64,000 nucleotides of DNA from an uncultured Flavobacteriaceae bacterium (GTDB taxonomy: Bacteria > Bacteroidota > Bacteroidia > Flavobacteriales > Flavobacteriaceae): positions 434,001-498,000 of the forward strand of contig CANLXN010000002.1 of assembly GCA_947495135.1 (NCBI GenBank), given 5' to 3'. A program made the position numbers and the translations under genes. Numbering within the stretch: position 1 is the first letter of the stretch; every line of letters starts with the position of its first letter. Below the pieces are notes generated by a model. The model did not search any database. It was given only the letters and a program-made list of their open reading frames with translations, and had not been told where the DNA came from. Of this stretch, positions 9,616-19,230 are shown one piece after another.

Positions 9616-10461
9616 CTATCCCCCAATTCTTATCTCAATTTGATTACCCCCGTCTCTTCTACCGTCATGAAATTGTTCTTCCATCTCTTTCATTTTCTTT
9701 TCCATAATGACATCAAACTCCGCTTGTGTAACTTTTTTACCGCCTTTGGGCTGTACAATATCAGTTCCGTCTTTAGGGTTGATCACAATTTTACTGCAAA
9801 GCACACTCAACTCCCCATCGGCTATCTCAAGAATAAGTCCGGGCAGTCCGTCGTACGAAGCTGGACCATTTCTTACCGGAATTTGAGGTGTATACCAGGC
9901 AGTAATCGTAACCATTTCCTTCTTTTCTTCCTTTTCACCAGTAGACGCATCGTTCGCAGAATTACTCATTACATTCATCACCGTTCGCTCGTAGGTGGAT
10001 GTGGCCTTAAAGCAAGTATAATCTCCGATGTTCTTTGTCTCTTTTTCCAATTTCCATTCGCGGTCTTGAAGGCTGTCCTGAATCAAAAATTGCTTGCTAA
10101 ACATTTCAACCTGATTGGTAAATTGTTGATCTTTTATATTCTTATACAAAAGATCACTATCACCACTGCCCACAATTTCAATTTGCATCGAGCCACTCAT
10201 GGGGTTTGGAGCGTCTAATTTCTCTACCTCCTTATAAATAGATTCGGTTTCACTAAACTCCAACGTATATTCCTTTTGAAATTGTTTCATCAACATCGCT
10301 TTTAACTGTTGCTGCATTGCGTCATCAACATGAGTGCTATCCAAGTGAATATCCATTTGACGCTGTGTTTTATAGGTAGCAATACCTTCTATATTCTGAG
10401 CTTTTAGGCTCCCAACTAAAAGCAGTGTAATTAACAATGTGGTAAAGGTGATTAATTTCAT
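9616..10461 (-). CDS. GLPGLI family protein
   Basis: The 281-residue product has a signal peptide (MKLITFTTLLITLLLVGSLKAQ region) and the signature YDGLPGLILEI. It aligns along its length with the neighbouring GLPGLI protein: both share FSKQFLIQD- or GKQFLVND-like segments, the TAWYTPQIPV or TAWFTPQIPV segment and a C-terminal KKxxEMxxxF helix, which points to a tandem duplication. It is the first gene of the likely GLPGLI-GLPGLI-receptor operon, and its start faces the histidine kinase gene across a 150-bp divergent regulatory region. Confidence 0.88.
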   Translation of the reverse strand: MKLITFTTLLITLLLVGSLKAQNIEGIATYKTQRQMDIHLDSTHVDDAMQQQLKAMLMKQFQKEYTLEFSETESIYKEVEKLDAPNPMSGSMQIEIVGSGDSDLLYKNIKDQQFTNQVEMFSKQFLIQDSLQDREWKLEKETKNIGDYTCFKATSTYERTVMNVMSNSANDASTGEKEEKKEMVTITAWYTPQIPVRNGPASYDGLPGLILEIADGELSVLCSKIVINPKDGTDIVQPKGGKKVTQAEFDVIMEKKMKEMEEQFHDGRRDGGNQIEIRIGG

Positions 10462-10516
10462 GACCCGTGTTTTAGATTTTACCTTACAAATATGGGAAGT
10501 CTCTACAGTTTTTAAA

Positions 10517-10541
10517 GTTAAGTAGTGTTAACGAGTGTTAA
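10517..10541. promoter_or_regulatory. Three GTTAA direct repeats at 10-bp spacing (candidate response-regulator box)
   Basis: GTTAA occurs at 10517, 10527 and 10537 with an exact 10-bp period, and the last repeat ends 4 bp before a candidate -33 element. Direct repeats phased by about one helical turn are the usual binding pattern of OmpR/PhoB-type regulators; CpxR, for example, binds GTAAA-N5-GTAAA. An OmpR-type regulator is encoded just downstream, so autoregulation plus control of the divergent GLPGLI operon is a reasonable inference. Confidence 0.55.
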
Positions 10542-10545
10542 GCGG

Positions 10546-10578
10546 TTTGGTAATGACAACCCTAAGGCTGTACATTTG
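10546..10578 (+). promoter_or_regulatory. Bacteroidota-type promoter of the two-component operon
   Basis: A TTTG (-33) at 10546-10549 is separated by 21 bp from TACATTTG (-7) at 10571-10578, matching TTTG-N19-21-TAnnTTTG. The kinase start codon follows 33 bp later. Confidence 0.65.
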
Positions 10579-10611
10579 ATGGGAAGTTGATGAGCCTTTT
10601 AAAGCAAATTT

Positions 10612-12108
10612 ATGAACGAATCGAAATACAAAGCCTTACTTTACTTTATTAGCCTAGTTATACTTGCTACGCTATCGATTCAACTTTATTGGAACTATAA
10701 AAACTATCAAACCAGCAAGCAACAGTTAATAAACGACGTACAAACTAGTCTAGACAATGCGGTGGACGAATACTACGCCAAATTAGCCAAGGAAAATTCG
10801 TTCGAAATTATGGAAGACCATTTTGGTATGGAACTTGAATTTTCGGAGGGCTTGCATATAAATAAGGATAGTATTCAAATTATCATTGCCGACACCTCTA
10901 CCTCGTACGGATTTCTATCCAGCCGTGATCAACGATTTTCTAATACCCTAAGTATGATGAAATCGAAGCTAACCGACACCGTGAATGGCTTTTTTATGAT
11001 AGATGATTCGATACGTGTAGAATTATCTACCGACTCGATTGCCGCCTACTACAAAAATTTAAAGAAACCAGTAGAGACACTTACTTCTAAAATTATTGTT
11101 TCCATTTCTGAAGACGCGCTATCACTCCCTAAGATCGATAGTCTTTTCAAAATAGAGCTCGATCGCAAAGAAATTGCGCTTGATTATGGTTTAACACATA
11201 CCTCCTTAAATAAGGCTTCCACAGAATTGCGGGCCGATATGATTGAGAAAGCAACACTCCATACCGCCTCAAAATCTCCTTTTTTCCATTATGGAAATAA
11301 GTTGGACGCGCATTTTACAAATGTGACTTCAGCTGTATTACGCAAAAATTTAGTTGGCATGCTTTTATCATTTTTATTAGTGGGAAGCGTAATTGTTTGC
11401 CTCCTCTACCTTCTAAAAATTATTAGGCAACAAAAACAACTTGCAGAAGTAAAAAACGACCTTATCAGCAACATTACACATGAATTTAAAACACCCATAG
11501 CAACCATTGGAATTGCCATGGAAGCAATCCAAAGTTTTAATACTGAAAACGATATTGAAAAAAACCTGAGGTACGCAAAAATATCTAGTGAGCAGGTGAG
11601 CAAATTAAATGTGATGGTCGAAAAGTTATTAGAAACAGCCACCTTGGATAGCGAAGAACTCGACCTCAACCTTGAAAATACAGATGTCGTTGAATTACTT
11701 CGGAAAGCGACACGTCGAGAAGAAATTGCGCTGGAGAACAAACAAATTTCTTTTTCTAGTTCTTCGGAAGTGATTCTTCAGAAATTGGACGTCTTTCACT
11801 TCGAAAATTCCATTAACAATATCATCGATAATGCGATTAAATACGGAGGATCGAAAATTTCAGTAGAAATCAAGCAAACGAAAGAATTAGAAATTACCAT
11901 TCGCGATAGTGGAAACTCCCTTACCGATGCGCATAAAAAGCAGGTATTCGAAAAATTCTACAGAGTACCCAAAGGAAACACGCATGATGTTAAGGGCTTT
12001 GGAATTGGCCTCTACTACACCAAGAAAATAATCGAAAAGCACAACGGACAAGTACAACTTGACCTAAACCCTAGCACTACCTTTAAAATTACGCTACCCA
12101 ATGAGTGA
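10612..12108 (+). CDS. Membrane sensor histidine kinase
   Basis: The 498-residue kinase has two membrane segments (about 7-27 and 246-268) flanking a periplasmic domain of about 220 residues with no recognisable fold. The HisKA domain has the phosphoacceptor His290 in NITHEFKTPIATI. The C-terminal HATPase domain shows the N box (NNIIDNAIKYGG), a G1-like DSGNSL, the F box (FEKFYR) and the G2 box (GFGIGLYY). It overlaps the response regulator gene by 8 bp, so the two are translationally coupled. The organisation resembles RprX/RprY-type pairs of Bacteroidota. The signal is unknown, but the divergent outer-membrane genes suggest an envelope or substrate stimulus. Confidence 0.93.
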   Translation: MNESKYKALLYFISLVILATLSIQLYWNYKNYQTSKQQLINDVQTSLDNAVDEYYAKLAKENSFEIMEDHFGMELEFSEGLHINKDSIQIIIADTSTSYGFLSSRDQRFSNTLSMMKSKLTDTVNGFFMIDDSIRVELSTDSIAAYYKNLKKPVETLTSKIIVSISEDALSLPKIDSLFKIELDRKEIALDYGLTHTSLNKASTELRADMIEKATLHTASKSPFFHYGNKLDAHFTNVTSAVLRKNLVGMLLSFLLVGSVIVCLLYLLKIIRQQKQLAEVKNDLISNITHEFKTPIATIGIAMEAIQSFNTENDIEKNLRYAKISSEQVSKLNVMVEKLLETATLDSEELDLNLENTDVVELLRKATRREEIALENKQISFSSSSEVILQKLDVFHFENSINNIIDNAIKYGGSKISVEIKQTKELEITIRDSGNSLTDAHKKQVFEKFYRVPKGNTHDVKGFGIGLYYTKKIIEKHNGQVQLDLNPSTTFKITLPNE

Positions 12109-12781
12109 TCCCATCAAAATTTTACTCGCCGAGGACGAACCAGCCTTAGGACAAATTGTAAAAGAAAGTTTAGAAACTAAAGGATTTGAAGTACTACTTT
12201 GCGAAGATGGGAAAGAAGCCTTGGACATCTATCAAACAAAAGCTCCTCGGCTTCTGGTACTGGATGTAATGATGCCGAAAAAAGACGGTTTTACCCTAGC
12301 AAAAGAAATAAGAATGATCGATACCGACATTCCTATTTTATTTCTCACAGCAAAATCTCAAACCCAAGATGTAGTGGAAGGTTTTAACTTAGGTGGCAAC
12401 GATTACTTAAAAAAACCATTCAGCATGGAAGAGCTCATTGTTCGAATTAAGAGCCTTCTCAAACTGCAGTCCGCTGGAGAGAATGAGGAACGATCTATTG
12501 GAGAATATATGTTTCAGTTTAAACAACAAACCTTGCAATACAAGAATGAAGAAATCCTGTCACTCACACATCGGGAAGCACATTTATTACACCACTTATT
12601 AAACAATAAGAACGAGGTTTTAGACCGTTCCGTCATCTTGAAAAAACTATGGAAAGACGACGATTTCTTTAGCGCTCGCAGCATGGATGTTTTTATATCA
12701 AAACTTCGAAAAAAATTACAAAAAGATAAACGCATCCAAATTATCAATGTACGAGGCTACGGTTACAAGCTGGTTTGTTGA
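12101..12781 (+). CDS. OmpR-family response regulator
   Basis: The 226-residue regulator has an N-terminal receiver domain with the acidic pocket (EDE near residue 11), phospho-acceptor Asp55 in LLVLDVMMPKKDG, the switch Thr in ILFLTAKS and the conserved Lys in YLKKPF. A winged-helix DNA-binding domain fills the C-terminal half (ILSLTHREAHLLHHLL through RKKLQKD and the VRGYGYKL wing). It is the partner of the overlapping histidine kinase. Its likely targets include the three-repeat GTTAA site in the divergent promoter region. Confidence 0.94.
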   Translation: MSDPIKILLAEDEPALGQIVKESLETKGFEVLLCEDGKEALDIYQTKAPRLLVLDVMMPKKDGFTLAKEIRMIDTDIPILFLTAKSQTQDVVEGFNLGGNDYLKKPFSMEELIVRIKSLLKLQSAGENEERSIGEYMFQFKQQTLQYKNEEILSLTHREAHLLHHLLNNKNEVLDRSVILKKLWKDDDFFSARSMDVFISKLRKKLQKDKRIQIINVRGYGYKLVC

Positions 12782-12914
12782 ACACTAACTCGAAGTTAAA
12801 AAAGAACACAAAAAGGAGGGCATTCGAATGTCAACGACACATTTTAAATCGTACATCTCATATCGCTTATCGTATTTCCAAGACCTCGGCACGATTTTCG
12901 TATCTTGCATTTAT

Positions 12915-13688
12915 ATGAGAATCTTGTTTATTCTATTATTTCTAACTAGTGCATTGGGAGCTCAAGAACTTACGCTTTCAAAAGAGCAAGAATTGAATGC
13001 CGATCGGTTTATTGGATACGACTCTTATAAGCATTTATACTATGTTCAAGACGGAGCACTTAGAAAAGAAGGTGATCTTGGGCAATTTGTTTTTCAAGAC
13101 TTTCAGTTAGGTCCTATTGCTAGCGTAGATTTGATTAATCCGTTAAACGTCGTTGTTTTTTATTCAGAAGTAAATACCGTTGTTTTCTTAGACAATAGAT
13201 TAAATGAAAAGGAACGCATCAATTTTAACAACCTTCCCTCCTTTATCAACGTAAGTGCGGCGACCAATGCTGGGAACAACAGGCTTTGGATTTTTAACAT
13301 GGACACACAACAATTGGAGTTGTTTGATTACAGAACCAATAGAGAAACTGTTTTCTCGCAACCCTACCCTGGAAAACTAGTTGCGCAAACCAGTAATTTT
13401 AACGACTGTTTTTTGTTAACTGAAGAATATTTATGGCAAGTAAACATCTATGGAAGTTTACTTGCCGAAAAAGAACTCATCGGGTTTGAAACTGTGGTTA
13501 GAAATGGAAAGACCGCAATTGCTTTGAAAGAAAATAGGCTCTATTACATTTCAGAAGATGTTATTAAGCCAATAGAATTTGACTTCAACGAAAACAAAAT
13601 AAAAGACTTGCAGCTAACGCAAGAATTCCTGTATATTTATGACGGAAAAAAAGTTTCCAATTTTACACTAACACCACCTAAGCAGTAG
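12915..13688 (+). CDS. Exported protein, possibly beta-propeller
   Basis: I start the gene at the ATG at 12915 because it gives a clean signal peptide (MRILFILLFLTSALGAQ); the frame is open further upstream but reads as untranslated leader. The mature ~240 residues contain repeated beta-rich units such as DNRLNEKERINF and FDYRTNRETVF that look like blades of a small propeller. No catalytic motif is seen and no family is recognised with confidence. The stop codon is followed after 4 bp by the deoxynucleoside kinase gene, so the two are probably co-transcribed. A TATCTTGC sequence just before the start may be a weak -7 element. Confidence 0.72.
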   Translation: MRILFILLFLTSALGAQELTLSKEQELNADRFIGYDSYKHLYYVQDGALRKEGDLGQFVFQDFQLGPIASVDLINPLNVVVFYSEVNTVVFLDNRLNEKERINFNNLPSFINVSAATNAGNNRLWIFNMDTQQLELFDYRTNRETVFSQPYPGKLVAQTSNFNDCFLLTEEYLWQVNIYGSLLAEKELIGFETVVRNGKTAIALKENRLYYISEDVIKPIEFDFNENKIKDLQLTQEFLYIYDGKKVSNFTLTPPKQ

Positions 13689-13692
13689 ATTT

Positions 13693-14307
13693 ATGCACGT
13701 TGCAATCGCAGGAAATATTGGCTCCGGCAAGACCACCCTCACCCGTTTATTGGCCAAACATTACAAATGGAAGGCTCATTATGAAGATGTGGAAGACAAT
13801 CCGTATTTGGACGATTTCTACAACCAAATGGAACGTTGGTCTTTTAATCTTCAAATCTATTTCTTAAACAGTCGCTTTCGGCAAATTTTGGATATTCGGG
13901 AAAGTGGAAAAAAGGTTATTCAGGATAGAACTATTTATGAAGATGCGTATATTTTTGCGCCCAATCTTCATGCAATGGGGCTTATGACCAACCGCGACTA
14001 TGAGAACTACAGGTCGTTATTCGATTTGATGGAAAGTGTTACCGAAGGACCCGACTTGCTTATTTATCTTCGAAGTTCGATTCCCAATCTTGTGAATCAG
14101 ATTCACAAGAGAGGTCGCGATTACGAAAACACAATTAGCATTGATTACCTCAGCCGTTTAAACGAGCGCTATGAAGCTTGGGTTCACGGTTATGACAAAA
14201 GTAACCTGTTGGTCATCGATGTAGATAACATCAACTTTGTAGATAACCCAGAAGATTTAGGAGAGGTAATTAATAAAATAGATGCGGAGCTGCACGGTTT
14301 GTTCTAG
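13693..14307 (+). CDS. Deoxynucleoside kinase
   Basis: The 204-residue enzyme belongs to the deoxynucleoside kinase (dNK/dGK-dAK) family, which phosphorylates deoxynucleosides for salvage. The P-loop is GNIGSGKTT (residues 7-15). A YEDVEDNPYLDDFY segment follows, and the ERW and QDRTIYEDAYIF motifs contain the catalytic DR-type signature. The lid region has RGRDYE, which contributes arginines to phosphate binding. Length and motif order are normal. Which base it prefers cannot be told from the sequence. It sits 4 bp after the exported protein gene and is convergent with the App1-type gene. Confidence 0.92.
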   Translation: MHVAIAGNIGSGKTTLTRLLAKHYKWKAHYEDVEDNPYLDDFYNQMERWSFNLQIYFLNSRFRQILDIRESGKKVIQDRTIYEDAYIFAPNLHAMGLMTNRDYENYRSLFDLMESVTEGPDLLIYLRSSIPNLVNQIHKRGRDYENTISIDYLSRLNERYEAWVHGYDKSNLLVIDVDNINFVDNPEDLGEVINKIDAELHGLF

Positions 14308-14364
14308 ACACCACAAAGCACATTCTTCTTTTTCAACTTGATCGCAAGATTATACCTTAAACTT

Positions 14365-15369
14365 CTAATGTAGGAGACCTAGGTTTCGAGCATGAACAAT
14401 GGCATCATCGCTTTTATTTACCAGAAGAACAGGAGTATCCTTATAACTATCAAAAAGACCTTTTATGCGGAGCATTCTCTTTTGATCTGCTACACTTCTA
14501 AGATAGATCGCTTTTATTCTCTTCGGAAACGCTTTTGCTATTTCAATATAGATATCGGCGTCATGTTCTCCACCATCACCAATAAGTACAAACTCCATGG
14601 TGGGATAGGTCTTTAAAATATTGACAATCTCTTTTTGTTTCTGAGGTTTTTCATCCTGTGCTTTCTTTCCAAATACCGACTTCATATCTCTAAGCAGAAT
14701 AGGGCCTTTCGGAAAATCATTGTGCTGCAGGAAAAACGCTAGATAACGATACAAATTCCAGGGGCTATGGCTCACATAAAAAATTGGGTTGGCCTCTTTC
14801 CCGTTTGCACCACGATGCAACTGGTGATAAAACTGTGCTGCTCCCTCTAAAGGACTTCTGCTTTCAGCATTTCTGAAAAGTGTATTAAAAATAAGCCGCC
14901 ACTTTAAGGTCGAAGTTACACCTGTGTGTAGGATAGTATCGTCAATATCGCTGATAACACCAAAACTGCTATTGCTAGAAGGAATGAGAATCTCTCCCTG
15001 AAAGTTGTTATCATTATTAATTGGTTGACCTGCAAACGAATCCTGGAAACTCATATTGAACGCCAACCAGCCTTCAGTATTAACGAGCCTGTCCAAATCA
15101 TTTAATTGCTCGTCCACTTTAAAATAGCCGTTACTATCGGTTTTTGAATAAACAAAACGATCGTCTGGCAATTTAATCTTTAAGTTTGCATGAGGGATTT
15201 CATCCGTTTCGAAACGTTTCCATGTATTTCTTAGAAGTTGTAAAAAGCTTCTTTTAGAGAGATCAATTCCTTCGTCTTCCAAGGCCCTTCCTCGCACATA
15301 AAAGTGGGAGGAAGTACCGTATCCCTGAAACGGAATAATCTGTAAAGGATCCTTTTTGAATAACGGCAT
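14365..15369 (-). CDS. App1-family (DUF2183) phosphatase
   Basis: The 334-residue protein has the App1 catalytic domain, named after the yeast phosphatidate phosphatase App1. The HAD-type motif DxDxT appears as DIDDTI at residues 141-146, preceded by FGVIS, with later conserved FYVSHSPWNLY and VLIGDGGEHD motifs. The N-terminal ~130 residues resemble a beta-rich domain (LKIKLPDDRF, NGYFKVDEQL). No signal peptide is visible, so it is probably cytoplasmic. Bacterial members are presumed to act on lipid phosphates or similar substrates, but this is not proven. It follows the membrane pyrophosphatase gene beyond that gene's terminator. Confidence 0.88.
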   Translation of the reverse strand: MPLFKKDPLQIIPFQGYGTSSHFYVRGRALEDEGIDLSKRSFLQLLRNTWKRFETDEIPHANLKIKLPDDRFVYSKTDSNGYFKVDEQLNDLDRLVNTEGWLAFNMSFQDSFAGQPINNDNNFQGEILIPSSNSSFGVISDIDDTILHTGVTSTLKWRLIFNTLFRNAESRSPLEGAAQFYHQLHRGANGKEANPIFYVSHSPWNLYRYLAFFLQHNDFPKGPILLRDMKSVFGKKAQDEKPQKQKEIVNILKTYPTMEFVLIGDGGEHDADIYIEIAKAFPKRIKAIYLRSVADQKRMLRIKGLFDSYKDTPVLLVNKSDDAIVHARNLGLLH

Positions 15370-15392
15370 GATTAAATGTAATTTATTTACAT

Positions 15393-15420
15393 AAAAAACC
15401 CCGCCAAAAGGCAGGGTTAT
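15393..15420 (-). terminator. Terminator of the membrane pyrophosphatase gene
   Basis: On the minus strand AACCCTGCC pairs with GGCGGGGTT around a TTTT loop and is followed by six T. It lies 22 bp after the pyrophosphatase stop codon and just upstream of the App1-type gene. Confidence 0.88.
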
Positions 15421-15441
15421 TTTTTAATAAAAGTAAACCAG

Positions 15442-17874
15442 TTATTCTTTTAGAATAATTTTGGCCTCTTTAATTGCAGCGATCTGAGCGTCTACTTCTG
15501 CTTCCGTCCCTTTGAATGTTTTAGTATCTGTAGAAATCGTTCCGTTATCGTTCGTTTCAATAGTTACGGTTGCAACCGTTTGACCATCTTGTTCGGTCTT
15601 CTCTACTTTCACTTCTTTCTGAACAGCACGAGTTTCTTTAATTCCATCTTCGGTAATTTCAAGCTTGTTGCCTTCTTCCGTTATGATAGACATTTCGTCT
15701 GTAGAATGACCCCCTAAGATAGGTGCAATTACCAATCCGATAAGACATGTAAGTTTGATTAAGATATTCATTGAAGGTCCAGAAGTATCTTTAAAAGGAT
15801 CTCCAACGGTATCTCCAGTTACAGCAGCCTTGTGAGCTTCAGAACCTTTATAAGTCATTTCTCCATTGATCTCTACTCCCGCTTCAAAAGATTTTTTAGC
15901 ATTATCCCATGCTCCTCCTGCATTATTCTGAAAGATAGCCCAAAGAACACCACTTACAGTAACTCCAGCCATATATCCTCCAAGCATTTCTGCGATCGCT
16001 AAATTATTCATACCAAATAGCATTGGTAAAAATGCAATCACTAATGGCAATCCAATTGTTAATAATCCAGGAAGCATCATTTCTTTAAGTGATGCCTTTG
16101 TAGAAATAGCAACACATTTATCGTATTCAGGTTTCCCTGTACCTTCCATAATACCAGGAATTTCTTTGAATTGTCGTCTTACTTCGTACACCATTTCCAT
16201 GGCCGCTTTACCAACCGCATTCATTGCAAGTGCAGAGAATACTACCGGTACCATACCTCCAACAAATAACATTGCTAAAACAGGCGCTTTAAAGATGTTG
16301 ATTCCGTCAATTTCAGTAAAAGTGACATAAGCGGCAAAAAGTGCCAAAGAAGTAAGGGCAGCAGATGCGATAGCAAATCCTTTTCCTGTTGCAGCGGTTG
16401 TATTACCAACCGAATCTAATATATCTGTACGCTCTCTAACAATTGGTTCTTGCTCGCTCATTTCAGCAATACCCCCAGCATTATCGCTAATAGGTCCAAA
16501 TGCATCAATTGCTAATTGCATAGCAGTTGTGGCCATCATTGCAGAGGCTGCCAAAGCAACACCGTAGAAACCTGCGAATGCATAAGACGCCCAGATAGCC
16601 GCCGCAAATAAAATAACTGATGGAAAAGTAGATATCATCCCAGTAGCAAGACCAGCGATAATATTTGTACCCGCACCTGTACTTGATTTTTCAACAATTT
16701 TCAAGATTGGTTTTTTACCTAATCCTGTATAATATTCTGTGATGGAGGAAATAAATCCTCCTACAACCAATCCAACTAAAGTAGCATAAAACACTCTCAT
16801 AGAAGAGATTTGTATATCACCTTCTCCAAAAAATTCCATAGTCATTGTTTCTGGAAGCATCCACTTACAAAGCACAAAGCACGAAATAGCCACTAATACA
16901 ATAGAAGTCCAGTTCCCAACATTTAAAGCTCCCATTACTTGAGCTTCCTTGGCATCGTTATTTTTAATTTTAACAAGCATGGTTCCAATCATAGAAATAA
17001 TGATTCCGGCTCCAGCAATTGCCATTGGTAATAAGATAGGTCCTATTCCTCCAAAGGCATCCGTAATATTTCCGCCCATGTCCTTAATCACATAGTTTCC
17101 AAGTACCATTGCAGCTAGAACAGTCGCAACATAAGAGCCAAACAAATCGGCTCCCATACCAGCTACATCACCTACATTATCTCCAACGTTATCTGCAATT
17201 GTAGCAGGGTTACGTGGATCATCTTCTGGAATACCAGCTTCTACCTTTCCAACAAGATCTGCTCCAACATCGGCAGCTTTGGTATAAATACCTCCTCCTA
17301 CACGTGCGAAAAGAGCGATCGATTCAGCTCCAAGAGAGAACCCTGCAAGGGTCTCTAAAACCACGGTCATGTCTGCCGTAGATGTCCATGCACCTCCCAT
17401 AAAGAAGTGGAAGAAAAAGATGAAGAACGCAGTTAAACCTAAAACAGCTAACCCAGCAACACCAAGGCCCATTACTGTTCCACCTCCAAAAGAGATTTTA
17501 AGGGCGTTAGGTAAACTAGTACGTGCAGCTTGTGTAGTTCTTACGTTCGTTTTTGTTGCAATCTTCATTCCTATGTTTCCTGCAAAAGCAGAGAAGAAAG
17601 CACCAAAAATAAATGCTATTACAATTAACCAGTGCGTTGTAGGGACTATAAAACTAACAATAGCGAGTAAAATACTTACTATAACTACAAATATAGCCAA
17701 CAACTTATACTCTGCGTTCAAGAAAGCGAGTGCACCTTCATAAATGTGGTCTGAAATTTCTTTCATTTTACCATCTCCGGCATCCTGTTTCATTACCCAA
17801 GATTTCTTGACGAGCATATAAACGAGCCCCAGTAGTGCCATTGCAATTGGCATATAAATCATCATTGATTCCAT
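15442..17874 (-). CDS. hppA: Membrane-bound ion-translocating pyrophosphatase
   Basis: The 810-residue protein is an integral membrane pyrophosphatase with about 16 hydrophobic segments. It couples hydrolysis of pyrophosphate to H+ and/or Na+ pumping. The substrate-binding motif DVGADLVGK is at residues 202-210, followed by the acidic [17 protein letters not shown] motif. [13 protein letters not shown] contains the alanine typical of the K+-dependent subfamily, in which Na+ pumps also occur. A third acidic cluster (DNAKKSFE, then [15 protein letters not shown]) is intact. An unusual hydrophilic extension of about 89 residues follows the last membrane segment (722-810). The soluble pyrophosphatase gene lies 1.4 kb upstream. 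Confidence 0.96.
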   Translation of the reverse strand: MESMMIYMPIAMALLGLVYMLVKKSWVMKQDAGDGKMKEISDHIYEGALAFLNAEYKLLAIFVVIVSILLAIVSFIVPTTHWLIVIAFIFGAFFSAFAGNIGMKIATKTNVRTTQAARTSLPNALKISFGGGTVMGLGVAGLAVLGLTAFFIFFFHFFMGGAWTSTADMTVVLETLAGFSLGAESIALFARVGGGIYTKAADVGADLVGKVEAGIPEDDPRNPATIADNVGDNVGDVAGMGADLFGSYVATVLAAMVLGNYVIKDMGGNITDAFGGIGPILLPMAIAGAGIIISMIGTMLVKIKNNDAKEAQVMGALNVGNWTSIVLVAISCFVLCKWMLPETMTMEFFGEGDIQISSMRVFYATLVGLVVGGFISSITEYYTGLGKKPILKIVEKSSTGAGTNIIAGLATGMISTFPSVILFAAAIWASYAFAGFYGVALAASAMMATTAMQLAIDAFGPISDNAGGIAEMSEQEPIVRERTDILDSVGNTTAATGKGFAIASAALTSLALFAAYVTFTEIDGINIFKAPVLAMLFVGGMVPVVFSALAMNAVGKAAMEMVYEVRRQFKEIPGIMEGTGKPEYDKCVAISTKASLKEMMLPGLLTIGLPLVIAFLPMLFGMNNLAIAEMLGGYMAGVTVSGVLWAIFQNNAGGAWDNAKKSFEAGVEINGEMTYKGSEAHKAAVTGDTVGDPFKDTSGPSMNILIKLTCLIGLVIAPILGGHSTDEMSIITEEGNKLEITEDGIKETRAVQKEVKVEKTEQDGQTVATVTIETNDNGTISTDTKTFKGTEAEVDAQIAAIKEAKIILKE

Positions 17875-17904
17875 AAAGTGTTTTTTGGTTTAGTATTCAA
17901 CCCG

Positions 17905-17912
17905 CAAAAGTA
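17905..17912 (-). promoter_or_regulatory. Candidate -7 element of hppA
   Basis: TACTTTTG on the minus strand matches TAnnTTTG and lies 31 bp upstream of the hppA start codon. No convincing -33 element is seen at the usual distance. Confidence 0.45.
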
Positions 17913-17929
17913 TGAAATTAAGTGCAATT

Positions 17930-17963
17930 AAAAAACCCCTTAGAACTTTGAGCTCAGAGGGGT
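17930..17963 (-). terminator. Terminator of the T9SS cargo gene
   Basis: On the minus strand ACCCCTCT pairs with AAGGGGT (one mismatch) and is followed by six T. It lies about 50 bp past the stop codon of the sorting-domain protein gene. Confidence 0.75.
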
Positions 17964-18014
17964 GACTATACAGCTTTTTCGATGTTTAGTTTAAGAAACT
18001 AAACAAAGGATAGT

Positions 18015-19187
18015 TTACTCTTTTATAAATTTAATGGTTGTAATTTCCTGATTCGCTTTTATGTTTAAGAAATAGATTCCACTGCTTAGATCACCTACAT
18101 CTATTTGACCATTGACCAAATGAGCATCTCTCCTAATCTCCTGTCCCAATTCGTTCGTTAGACTAACAACAGTGGATCCTTCCATGTTATTAATATACAA
18201 TTTTTCACCAACCGGATTAGGGTGCAAGGAGATCTGATTTTTTTCGAATGAATTATTGCTCAAAAGAGTTTCTTGAATAATTGAAGCCCAAGGGAATTCA
18301 GACATCGGAGTATCTGGCTCGACTTGATCAACAACAAATGTCGTACCAGTAGAAACGTTAACTCTCCTTATTTCAGTATCCGCAATGTCTGCATTAAAGC
18401 ACATCATATACAGACTATCACCGTCGTCTGTATTATGCCATTCTAAATCCTGCGCAAAATTAGCATCAAACCCAATGTTGCCAATAATCTCCACAGCGGC
18501 ATTGTCTTTATCAATTTCAAGAAAGTTATCGTTCACAACTTCATAACCATACATGTTTCCAAACAAATCGATTGCAATACCTACAATTCCAGGTGTTGAA
18601 TTTGACCCAACTACACTAAAGGTTAAGTTTTCTTTATCAATAATACAAAGGGTAGAAACTGTGCTAAAATCTGAAGCAATTGCGTACAAAATTCCGCTTG
18701 TAGGATCGAACTCTAATCCATTCCAAAATTGTCCAGTTGGAGGTGCAATAGTACCTAAAAGTTCGTACTGGAAATCTACGACACTCAACTTGTAAAACTC
18801 ACCGTTTTCATAGGTAAGCACATAGGCATTATCTACATCAAACGGATCTACATCACCACAAGACTCTAAGTCACTAGTTCCAGAACTAGCAGCTAAGGGA
18901 AAGAAATAGCGTCCGTCATCAATATCTACATATCCAAACTCACTTGTATTTAAATAAGCACCATATAAACTAGGTTCTCCACCCGCCATAGTTGTCTCAC
19001 TTGGTAAGGTTACACTTTTAAAGTGATCTTTTAGTAGCGTTAATTCGCTTTCATTAAAATAATAGGAAACGGTCTTACCGTTAGCTGGTATATTCTCATA
19101 TCGCTCCAGTAATGTACCAATATTTTGCGAACTCGCGGTTGCAAACGAAAAAATGAAAATAAACAATAAAGTAGGCTTGCTATACAT
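18015..19187 (-). CDS. Exported protein with T9SS type A sorting domain
   Basis: I start at the ATG ending at 19187, which gives the signal peptide MYSKPTLLFIFIFSFATASS; the frame is open further upstream, but there it overlaps the end of the pyrophosphatase gene. The 390-residue product has a beta-rich middle with propeller-like repeats (NGLEFDPTSGILYAIASD, GIAIDLFGNMYGYEVV, LEWHNTDDGDSLYMMCF). It ends in a sorting domain (LHPNPVGEKLYI to the final KFIKE), so it should be exported by T9SS. The function is unknown. It sits between the soluble and membrane pyrophosphatase genes with its own terminator, so its link to them may be positional only. Confidence 0.85.
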   Translation of the reverse strand: MYSKPTLLFIFIFSFATASSQNIGTLLERYENIPANGKTVSYYFNESELTLLKDHFKSVTLPSETTMAGGEPSLYGAYLNTSEFGYVDIDDGRYFFPLAASSGTSDLESCGDVDPFDVDNAYVLTYENGEFYKLSVVDFQYELLGTIAPPTGQFWNGLEFDPTSGILYAIASDFSTVSTLCIIDKENLTFSVVGSNSTPGIVGIAIDLFGNMYGYEVVNDNFLEIDKDNAAVEIIGNIGFDANFAQDLEWHNTDDGDSLYMMCFNADIADTEIRRVNVSTGTTFVVDQVEPDTPMSEFPWASIIQETLLSNNSFEKNQISLHPNPVGEKLYINNMEGSTVVSLTNELGQEIRRDAHLVNGQIDVGDLSSGIYFLNIKANQEITTIKFIKE

Positions 19188-19230
19188 AACTAGACATTTA
19201 AAATTACGGGTCGCTTTAAAAATACAGTTT

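Noticed and set aside
9640-10218. 192-residue plus-strand open frame
   Set aside because: It is antisense to a GLPGLI gene with an intact signature and signal peptide; its composition is not protein-like.
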